Shown here: positions 54,183 through 64,000 of the stretch, one piece after another
Numbering within the stretch: the stretch's first letter is position 1
Layout: every line of letters begins with the position of its first letter
Source of the DNA: Lobosporangium transversale
Lineage: Eukaryota; Mortierellomycota; Mortierellomycetes; Mortierellales; Mortierellaceae
Assembly: GCF_002105155.1 (NCBI RefSeq)
Contig: NW_019028981.1
Span: forward strand, 1,590,501-1,654,500
Direction: 5' to 3'
Length of the DNA: 64,000 bases
Translations under genes and position numbers: made by a program
The notes under the pieces: model-generated
What the model was told of the DNA's origin: nothing
What the model saw: the letters and a program-made list of their open reading frames with translations, nothing else
Databases searched by the model: none

Positions 54183-56022
54183 CTAATGAGTTTTTCTCTT
54201 GTCCGCTTCCTCATGTTCATGTTCATGTTCAGCAAAAGCGAAAAGAGAAGGTACATTTCTAACGACGACGGCCATGGAAGCACTTTTGTTCACAGAGGCT
54301 CTGCTATGAGGGTATCGTTCATTCCTATATGCGTTCAAAATGCGCTCAATATCTTGTGAATCATTTGTTGTTAGATGATGCAGGTAGTTGGCTAGGACAA
54401 CAGCGTCAAGCATGGCCGATTGAGCGCCTAGTCCTGCAATCGGGATCATCTGTTTTGGAACATTAATGAATAGCAACATTTATATGTCCATAGGCAACGT
54501 GTTAGTAGTTTAGTCGTTTAGAGATATTAGATAAGAGAAAAGTGTCAGAGTCCTTTAATTGATTATGTCAAACCTTGTGGCATGCTAAGCAAAAAAGAAA
54601 AAAGAAAAAGGGGTCAATAGTTATACATCATTCTCCCGACATTCACATTCTCAATCATATTCTCTATATATACATGTATATTGTTCCTTGTTACCATCGC
54701 CCATCAAAACTATCCGGCCACTTGTCCAAGTTTCATAGATTTTTTCTTCCAACCTTACATGAGAAATGGCTTCTTTATGGGTTAAATCAATCAAATCACC
54801 CATAGTGAGATTTGGCCGCATGGGAAAGTTTCGTATTTGAGCACATAATGCATCGACAGTATCCGAATTGCGATTTGATGATGGATGAGGTGTATCCTGA
54901 GATTGGCTTGAGTGCTTGTCTTTATCTAATAATACCATTGCCATCCAACAAACTGTCTTTTCTGCAGTTGTAAAAGTGGCACACTTGAGAAAAAAAAAAA
55001 AAAAAAAAAAAAAAGATTATAGAGGCAGATTTTAGGAATATCAAAAAAAAAAAAAAAAAAAAAGAAAAGAAAAAGAAAAGAGCATACACATAAAGGTCTT
55101 TCGATACCAAGGACAACTTCATATTTGCAGGCTTGGTCGTTGATATGGGGATAAATCCTTTCATTCAAAGGACGTGTTTGGCCCAAGAGGCAAGTGCTGG
55201 AATATTTCAAGGGCTCCTCGTCCGAGATGGGGAGCTTGTTTTGCTTCTTCAACTCCTTGTACATGGCCTTCCTCACGAAACTGTACGCTCCATCTGCTCC
55301 TACTAACATATGCCCTTGAAAAGTCTCTCCGTCGGCGGTTTGGATAGCGATCTCATCATTGGTTTGGGTGCAAGAGATAACACGTGAATTCATGTGTATC
55401 TTTTCCTTTGGTACTAAGCTAGCCAGGATACAATGAAGCGTTGGACGCGCAATGACCAGGGCTGGCCATCCAAACCTTGAAGTGAACATGCCAGTGAGAA
55501 AGAAGGATTTTACAGAGAAAATGAGAGATTTTAATTTACTACATCTCTCTTATCCTTTCTCCAACAAATAATAAAAAAGAAGAAAAGTACCTCTCTATTG
55601 TGCCGGAGTGGTAGTCAAAATAGGTTAACAGCTCCATCCTTTCATTAGCCAAGGTGCTTTCTTTCATAAGAAGCCCTTTTGCTTGAATTTGGTCAATCAC
55701 CCCTAGCTGTGTTAACATTGGCATCTACTTGGTAGTAACCAGTAAAAAAAAAAAAAAAGAAGCAGTCAAGAGCATAGTATAACTAGCATTTGTATCTTTT
55801 CTTCTCTCTCTTTCTCTCTATCCATAAATTCTTAGAAAAATGAAGCAAAGGACATACAACACAAGGACCGAGACTGATAGCAGAGCCTAGTGACTTCCAT
55901 GTGATATCTTTTTCGAATATCTCGAATGGAATTCCTGCTCGCTCTAGGATTGCCCCTAGTGTCAATCCTCCCAAGCCTGCTCCTACAATGAGGACTTTTG
56001 GTCTGAAATTCCCTGTAGACAT
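54183..56022 (-). CDS. FAD-dependent monooxygenase (salicylate hydroxylase/UbiH type)
   Basis: Six exons (56022-55858, 55724-55591, 55475-55088, 54983-54695, 54584-54574, 54449-54183) encode 417 aa. VGAGLGGLTLGAILE at residues 13-27 is the Rossmann FAD motif. LVGADGAYSFVRK is the DG motif. The third motif GDACHKMIPIAGLGAQSAMLDAV is assembled from three exons, including an 11-nt microexon carrying CHK. The protein is a class A flavoprotein hydroxylase using NAD(P)H and oxygen on a small, often aromatic, substrate that cannot be deduced. The C-terminus is short, with a His/Glu repeat and no membrane anchor. Introns hold poly-A/T runs. Its pseudogene relative lies at 41521-42309. Confidence 0.88.
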
Positions 56023-56886
56023 TTTTTTTGTACGGAGAGAAAAGGACTTTAACTTCGTATGAGGTAAGGTGTGAAAGTGAACTGAATAAAAGTAAGAGAA
56101 GTAATTATTATCGAAGAAAAAAAAAAGAAGAAAAAAAAAAAGTGACCCATTGCTCTTTCCTAATTGAGAAGGTCTTTTGAGCTACGATTCTTACGCCACC
56201 AAAAAAGGTTTGCATTTACCACTGTATATGTACAGTACATAACATGTGTACATATTCATACATGTAATGTACATTTAGAAAGTACATTTAGAATCTGAGA
56301 ACAAAAACATGCACGTATCATTGACAGGCGTTTATTGATGAGAAGGACCTCCAGAGTGATGGGTTTTTGCATACTAAAGCTATGTAACGAGGCATGATAC
56401 CCGATTGGATCGAAGCTGATTTATACTTTATGGCAAGAGTGGCAAGGCTTCATTATTAGCTTTTAGATATCACTTGCTATAAGGATAAACATACAAGCTG
56501 TAGTTGTAGCTCTAAATCTTGTCGTTGTAAGAGTCCGATTATAAATCGGATGATGAAAAGACAAGAAAAAGATCCCACCACTAAAAAGAATGGCTAAAAG
56601 CCATTTAGAAAGATAGTCAAACATCTCTCTCAAATGACTTGTACAAATATTCTCTTAACCAACAGCAAGATAGATATGGATGTGCACAGTGAAACAATTA
56701 TGATTACCATAATGTATATAAAGCGCCGAGTGAATGCATGCCTGTCTCTCCTCATGACTATTATCATTACTCAGCACAGCAGTTAATGCAAACACAAACA
56801 ACACAATGTGTTCCCCGCCACAAAGATTGGATAGAAAGAGACTAGATTATGTGTCACCATCTTCATCTCAAAAGGGTTGGCGAAGT

Positions 56887-56922
<36 letters not shown>

Positions 56923-57256
56923 CATATTCAAATCCAAATTTTCACAGTTGGGTACTGCCACCCCCTGTGTTTGTGAAAATGCACTGACTACAGTTCATAA
57001 ATCATGCACCATGTCTCTTTCATCTTCGCCCCCCTCTCATGATTTATGCTGTCTTTGGTTTTTTTTTTTGAGTAAACACGACTGTGACCTTTTATAATTA
57101 AACGTTAAACGTTGTTATTTACTTATTTTTTACTTCTCTTTTTTCACTCCTCTCTTTCTCCTTCTCTGTTTCCTTCTTCAACCTTCATCCCCTGAACACA
57201 ACAGAAAGGTTACGCACTTTTAACATCCAAGTGTACTTTTTTAACTTTTAACAAGC
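56023..57256. promoter_or_regulatory. Divergent intergenic region with 33-nt poly-T
   Basis: This is the spacer between the monooxygenase and the sacsin-like gene. It contains repeated GTACATTTAGAA and ACATGTA motifs at 56225-56295 and a 33-T run at 56890-56922. A T/C-rich stretch runs up to the ATG at 57257. No gene supported. Confidence 0.45.
56890..56922. repeat. 33-nt poly-T
   Basis: An uninterrupted T run about 330 bp upstream of the sacsin-like start codon. Confidence 0.9.
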
Positions 57257-60200
57257 ATGACTTCTACCAAGTCCAGAGCAAAGCACCGTGACATTCGTGA
57301 GCCTTTGACGAACCGAATCAGAGGTATTCTTGACGAGTATCCAGATGGGACTCAAATCGCTCGTGAGTTACTCCAGAACAGCGATGACGCCCGTTCGAAA
57401 ATACAGTGGTATCTACTTGATCACCACGATTACCGGGTTAACAAACCCAAAGATCAAGACGCGGCTTCGGCCTCTTCTGAACAAAGCCCGCTCAAGCTTT
57501 TAGATCCTGACATGGATGAATACATGGGCCCAGCGTTGCTGTCAGGAAGCGACTCGATGTTTGAAGAAAAGGATTTCAAGTCTATGATGAACCTTGCAGC
57601 GAGCGAAAAGCGAAATGATGAAACGAAAATCGGCCAAATGGGCATAGGGTTCAATAGGTAAACCAAACCCGTGTATTTCATATCTTCATTCTTTCATGTT
57701 AAAAAAAGAAAAAAAAAATCTTTTGGGGCGCTGATGAACTGATTGTTCCTTTATGTTGCCTGAATTGATTAGCATTTACCATCTTACCGATTGTCCCTCT
57801 TTCATCACAGGCTCTGACCTAATGGTGATTGATCCCCATGAACGTATCCTTGATGGACGAAACCGTGATCTCCCGCCTCGTTCAGCATCATATAATTTTG
57901 TGGAGGATCGCTGGGGGTTGGAATATATCCCTGATCAACTAAAGGCCTTTTCGGTGCTTGAAGACATTGACTTTTCCAAACCGTACGAGGGAACTATCTT
58001 TCGATTCCCGTTAAGAACAAAAGAGCAGGCAAAGAACTCACTTCTCTCCAAAAAAGCATACACGACCGAAAAGGTGAGCTCATACAAACATATTCACCAT
58101 TGGATCGTTCTTAATCCCTTTGGGCTTATTGCCACATTGGTTAATTCTTGTTGGCATTATCCCTCCATAGGTGCTGGAGATGCTATTGAAGCTAAGAGAT
58201 GAAGCATTGCGCGGCATCCTGTTCTTGAAACATGTTGAACGTATCATCATCTATGAACGCAAAGCGCTTGATAAAACCCCCAAGAAACTCTTTGAGATAG
58301 AGATCTTGAATGCTGAGGAGGTGCGAAAGAAGCGGTTACAGTTGCTTTCGAAACTAAGGAGCCATGTCAACGCAGAGGAGGATGAGGACACCGAAGCCAC
58401 CCTCGAGTATTCGATCCAGCCCGTTTACAGGCTTACTCAAGCTGACGGCTCCATTACAGATGAAGCTTGGCATATTACTACTTTTATTGGAAATGTAGTG
58501 AAGGCCCATCAGCACATGACTGAGCAAACGGGAGGAGACCTCAGCACCCACAAACTCATTCCATGGGTCGGGATTGCTGCACCGTCAATGCCTGGTGTTA
58601 AAGTAGATGGTCCTCGCTTGTTTTGCTTCCTACCTATCGGCATCTCTTTACCATTTCCTGTCCATATCAACGGACATTTTGCAGTCAAACAAAGCCGGCG
58701 TGAGATTTGGACAAATCAAGACAACGATTTTGCAAAGGACGCCTCCGCGAACATCAAGTCGGAATGGAACATTCATTTGTTTGAAGCCCATGTTCCGGTC
58801 GTTTACGCCAAATTTTTGGCCGATCTAGGTCTTGCACGTGGGCCAAACTATAGCCTGTGGCCTACATCATGTGGAGAAGGCCTTGGAGTGGACATGCTAT
58901 GGAAAGATTTGTTGAGCAATGTCCTTCGAGTTGTTTGCAAGGAGGACCTTGCTGTGTTTTTCTGTGGCAGTGAAACATCGAATGACCAGCGCTTGGTGAG
59001 CTACAGCTCATCTTGGATCGCAGGACGGGATTTAGACTGTCACCCACACCTTCTCAAAGCCCTACAGGAGTTGGATGAGATTGTCGTAGACCTTCCTGAC
59101 CCAATCCTCGAAGAACTTCAGGAGGTAATCGAGGACCTTGACCTTGAGGATCGTATCCTCACCCCGGAACTAGTCAGAGTCCTTTTAAGAGACACCAAAA
59201 AGAGGTGGTCATCATCTACTTCCAACGAAACCAGGATCGACATGCTGACGTATTGCATTCAAGATGGAGAAATCGCTGACCTTGAAGGATTGCCATTGCT
59301 CCCTATGGCTGGTGACACATGGGTTGAGTTTTGCTCCGATGAAAGGGATTGCAGGTGAATGATATTTCTTAAAAAATGATAAGAATACGTTAAAGCTATG
59401 TTCCTTAAATGACCCCTATACTGAAGCAAGCCTCCAATCTCCTGGCCACATGTTACAGATATATTACATCGCCTAAAATCTTCAAGGTCCTCGAGCACTC
59501 GAATGAAGGCCTTGTCGACATTGATATCGATGCAGACTTAGTCGAGTCCTTCAGAAACGAGGAAGGATTCAGCGCTTTTTGGTGCAATTTACAGATCCCT
59601 GATCTTGCAGCGAGAATCCGGGATCTCTTTTTTGCTTTTGTTTACAGTGGTAGGAGTATACCAGTGAACGTCATTGACCAGACAGAGGAAGATTTCCCTA
59701 CAGCACAATGGATCAAAGACTTTTGGGAAATGGTTTGTTCTTTCAAAGAAGGCAGTAGCTTGCTTTCGAGACTCGACGGGCTTCACCTATTACCAATCAC
59801 TCGAGGTCGCCTTTCACCTCTTTCTAAATCTTTCCCAGTGGCCTACCTTGACCAATCAGACCTCAGCAAAGAGCCAACACTACAATCATTTATCGATGTG
59901 TTGGACAAGCAGCTGGATTATCGCGTGCTGCGCGAAGGTTTTATGAGACATGAAGGTATTGCAGGGGACTATGTGTTCGATGTTTCAAATGCTTCCATGG
60001 TTCTGGAGATCGTACCCAAGATATCTGAAGCCAAGTTAAAAGGCTTGCCTCAAGCCGACTGTCAAGTAATCTGCAATTATATTGCTCGATGGCTGTCTAC
60101 TGAAGTTGGCCTTCATATTGAGCAACGTAAGGCCCTAATGTCGTTACCCATCTTTCAAACATACGACATGTCATCACTTGTACCCCTGCAAGGCACTGGA

Positions 60201-63200
60201 ACCATGGAGAGGAGTTGGAGAGTGGCCTATCGATTCTCGCATTCAGAATACCCATGGCAGCCACGCTCTATCCAGCTGTTAGCAGATGAACAACCCTTGC
60301 TTCATCATCTTACTAAACTTCTTCAAATAATCCCCATTAAGGAATCTGATTATTGGTACCACCACATCCTGTCAAACCTCGATCAATATGAAGACGAATG
60401 GGACCCGATCATGCACAAATTCTATGGAATGTACCACATTCACTCAAAGGATTATAATTTCGTGTCACTCTTGCAAGATGTGCCTTTCGTCCGTGTGTCA
60501 GGGCCAAAAATGGCTGAAGAAAATGGGTCAAGCAAACGACTGAGCCCCAGATACGTTGTCGACCCTAGCCTCTCGGAATATTTTTTGGACGATGAGATCT
60601 TATTTCCGATAGGCCAATATGCCCCTCCCGGAGCTATCTTCAGTGCATTGAAGGAGAGCAGTATTAGATCGAAATTTGATGCCAGCTTTGTAGTAGAACG
60701 CATTTCTACACTTTCAGCACGCACAAAGTCGAGCGGAGTTGAGACTTGCCGACCGGTTTTAGTGCACCTATATTCTCAGCTCAACGTAAACTTCTCGGAA
60801 CAGTTTTGGTCAAGCGACTTACAAACGGTGCTCAAAACAACACCATGGATCTTAGCAGGGATAGACGGTGACAAACAATGCGAGTTATATTCTCCTGCAG
60901 AATGCCGACCAATGAGTGATCAATCATTAGTGGGCTCAAAGATGCCACTCGCAATGTTCACTTTCACTAACCAAGCATTGATTAAGCGCATGGGTTGGGA
61001 CACTCCAGCCCCATTAAACAAGGTCTTGGAGCACTTTATAAGCTTGCTTGATGCTCCTCTTGCTATCAGTGAGTCTGAAATCAACAGTATTTACAACTAC
61101 CTCCAAGAGAAAGTTAACAGCCCGAACGAGCTATCCTATATGAAAGCGGCTCTGAACTCAAAGCCTTGGATTCGTATCAACGGCGCATTTTACACAACAG
61201 AAAAAGCAGTTTTCACAATGGATTTCAAACTAGAGCCTTACTTTGTTCAGGTCAATCAATCGAACCTTGCGAGGCTGTTCCGGGCGATGGGTGTCCAGGA
61301 ATGCCTTGGTATGCGTGATTTGAGGACTGTCATGTCGAAGATTGCCTCCGAGTACAAAGATGATGAGGAGCTGCATAAAGACGATATAGATTTACTTGTC
61401 AAGTTACTAGACGCGATCGCCTTCCACAAAGATTTCAACTATTCTTCTGACCTCTGGGTCCCAACTTCGGAAAATCGACTATGCCAAATCACCGAAATTG
61501 TTTTTGATAACGTGAGCTTTCGCCGCACGAATTCAAGCATATTCGAAAATGGTGAACTTTTTAAATACACCTTTGCCAACAATCGTATATCACTTTCTTT
61601 GGCAGAAAAACTCCAGTTGCCAATGTTCTCCAGCAAGGCTTGGGAAGATCAAAGAGATATTTCATTTCAACCATGGGCACAGGAAGAAGATATCTTAGAT
61701 CGTATCAAAAACATCCTGAATGACTATGATCCTGCAAATATCTTCACGGAATTCCTTCAAAATGCGGCGGATGCAGGTGCTACCAAGTGCACATTCATGT
61801 TGGACCAACGATCATATGGTAAAGAATCGCTGTTAGAAAAAGAGATGTCTGCATGGCAAGGACCAGCACTTGTTATCTATAACGATGCTGAGTTCAAAGA
61901 AGATGACTTCCAAGCGTTGTGCAAACTTGGACTCGGAAACAAACGTAAGCGGATAAAATGTTCTTTACTCGTTTTGACTACAGGTGCATTTGCTGTAAAC
62001 ATTTGGCATGTTTGTGACATATTCTCATTTTTTTTCTTTTCCTCTTTGGATATCGCACTTCATGGTTCTAGGTGATGATCCTTCTAAAATAGGACGTCAT
62101 GGCCTAGGATTCAATTCTGTATATCACTTCACGGATGTGCCCAGCGTCTTGAGTGGATCACACATTGTATTCTTCGATCCAAAAAAGAAGTATCTTCCAA
62201 AAAGTCATACATCAAGAGGACTGGTAGCGCATGGTGGCCAAAGGTGTAATTTTTTAGAGCTCAAAGGTGATACTTATGCCGATCAATGGAAACCGTACAA
62301 AGGGCTTTTTGGATGCGATATGAAGTCTCATTTCCCTGGAACTATCTTCAGAATCCCACTGCGAACATTTGGTAATCAAAACTCGTTGACACAAGACACA
62401 CGGATAGGAAGCGAATGGACTATAATTCAGGTTATGGACATGCTGCGTTCTTGGCAAGAAGATGCTAGCATAGGGATGCTATTTTTGAAGAACATGAAGG
62501 AGATTGAACTTAAGGATAGTAACGACGACTATGCGTGGTGTGTCACCAAAGAAGATGATATCCCAAATTCAAAGAATGTATTACGGCCGGAAGGTGGTTC
62601 ATCTTCCACCACTCAAATAGTCGATATCATTACTAAAGGTTTACCTTCAAATGCCAAGGAGCCTCAGAAGTGGCTGATTCACGTCGATTCGGAGTTCCCA
62701 GAAAACACTAACGATCCAGTAAAGGAGCAGGCCCGAGCTAATAAATGGAGTTCAGAGCGCGGAATAGGTAAGAATAAAAACCATATTTTAACATTTTGGA
62801 AGGGCAGCCTCTATACAAGTTGTAATCCTAATCCTTTTTTTTTTTTTTTATCTCCTAATATGAAATGCAATTGTTTGCTGTTGAAGCTATCCCCCTATAT
62901 AATGACTTCCGTTCGCCCCTAAACGAGGGTAGGCTTTTTACTCACTTACCTACCTCAATCACCACTGGCCTTAAATTTCATATCCATGGTGTTTTCGCGC
63001 TGACATCAAACCGCAAGAACCTTGCAGGAGGGTCAGACAAAAGTAACCCCCAAGCATCCTGGAATAATTTTATGATGAATGAATGCTTGCCGCTAACGAC
63101 AGCCCGTGCTTTCAAAAATCTGCACCGATGGACATTCCGTGCTATTGGTCGTGGGCCTTCAAAAGGCCGTGGTATCGAGTTAAACGTGCATAGCTACTTC

Positions 63201-64000
63201 GGACTTTGGCCAACTAAGGGAAAGGACAACGTAGAATCTTTTATCGGCATTTTCTCGAGACTCGCTTACGATCAACAAATCTTTCCTTGCACGAAAGACG
63301 GAAGAGTCATAGCACTGACGGGAGAAGATGTTGTCTTCCCTGGCTTAGCTGGCGCATTTCCGGAGGTGCGTCAATGGGTCCATGATGTTATTTACAGCAA
63401 AGGCGTCCACATTTGCGAAATCTCACCTCTAATTCTGCAGTCCATTAAGAAGCATTGGAAGGCCGAACCCCCATTGCCTTTCACTGTCATCGATGAGGAT
63501 TATGTTCGAAGACTCATCAGAGAAGACCCAACCTTTGTACCGGAAAAAATGAAGAAGCCCGAGGCCAGGCGTTGGATCCTCCAGTACACGCTGAGTGCAA
63601 TCCTCGAGCCTAAGAGGGACATTCAGGAGCCCATCAATGGCCTTGCACTTTTGCCATTGGTAAATGGAAGCTGGGTACCGTTGTCCCCATCACCTGTACG
63701 CTATGTTACAAAACCCGAAGTAAGAAAATTGATTAATGGAGGAGACCTTCTGGTGGACGAGAGTTGGTTCCAGGAAAGCATTTCGAGAAACCTGTCAGTA
63801 GACGGTTATGGGACGAAAGGCCTCGAAGACATCCTTACGAGGCTGATCGAGGATAGGACTTATGGTCTTGAGCAACTACCGCCAAATAAATTTGCCTCCA
63901 TCTTCTGTGCAGAGCATCCAAATGGTGTACCCGAGGACAAGCATGACAATCTTTGGCGATATTTGGGCTTACACTCGGACCTCGACGCATTCGGCGATAT
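57257..64000 (+). CDS. Sacsin-like giant protein with HSP90-type ATPase repeats (5' part, runs off the window)
   Basis: Six exons are visible (57257-57657, 57773-58073, 58171-59354, 59459-61944, 62072-62767, 62887->64000), about 2,060 residues, with no stop before the window end. Two sacsin repeat regions are seen. The first starts at residue ~15 with the HSP90-like N-box ARELLQNSDDARS and GQMGIGFN/SIYHLTD. The second starts near 1365 with NDYDPANIFTEFLQNAADAGATK and GRHGLGFNSVYHFTD. Each is followed by PLYNDFRSPL/INGHFAVKQSRR-type blocks, including the FALTSNR motif. Sacsin-family proteins are large chaperone-like ATPases. The ATP-binding Asn (QNxxDA) is kept in both repeats. Splices restore GFN-S across intron 1. 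The fungal role is unknown. Confidence 0.9.

Overview
The window is nuclear DNA of an early-diverging filamentous fungus. Mucoromycota, most likely a Mortierella-type species, fits best. The evidence is intron-dense genes (up to nine exons) with short GT-AG introns of roughly 55-180 nt and TACTAAT-like branch sites. Very long A or T homopolymers sit inside introns and UTRs. The window also holds fungal-type housekeeping proteins, a Crinkler (CRN) remnant and a Tc1-type transposon. The lineage is inferred; no marker in the window names the species. Splice models were built by hand. For each multi-exon gene the exon phases close and the summed length is a whole number of codons.

Region 1 (0.3-15.8 kb) is a housekeeping block: a LARP4-type La-related RNA-binding protein (-), a Rab5 GTPase (-), a small unknown protein (-), a four-RRM Nrd1/Mrn1-like RNA-binding protein (+), an AGGF1-like FHA/G-patch protein (-), and the rRNA-processing factor RRP36 (+), which diverges from the AGGF1-like gene over only 180 bp.

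Region 2 (15.8-36.6 kb) is an accessory, repeat-driven region. It holds a broken CRN gene, a small MITE-like inverted repeat, and a cluster of five genes for a secreted 10-cysteine miniprotein of 68-70 aa. Three of the five are identical and two are diverged paralogues. The cluster lies in duplicated, partly inverted cassettes whose flanks carry matching decayed coding fragments. A complete 4-coumarate-CoA-ligase-like acyl-CoA synthetase and an apparently intact Tc1-like transposon, itself carrying a nested MITE, sit among the cassettes. A small single-pass membrane protein closes the region. The cysteine-rich cluster is the best candidate here for a previously undescribed effector or antimicrobial peptide family; its function is unknown.

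Region 3 (37-64 kb) returns to conserved genes. V-ATPase subunit H (-) and ribosomal protein S13/uS15 (+) are divergent. They are followed by an FAD-monooxygenase pseudogene, mitochondrial enoyl reductase ETR1/MECR (-), a glyoxal-oxidase-type copper radical oxidase (-), and a membrane-anchored p180/kinectin-like coiled-coil protein (+). Next come a tandemly duplicated ICMT-type methyltransferase (second copy frameshifted), an intact FAD monooxygenase with an 11-nt microexon (-), and the first ~2,060 residues of a giant sacsin-like ATPase protein (+) that runs off the window end.

No tRNA, rRNA or CRISPR array was found.
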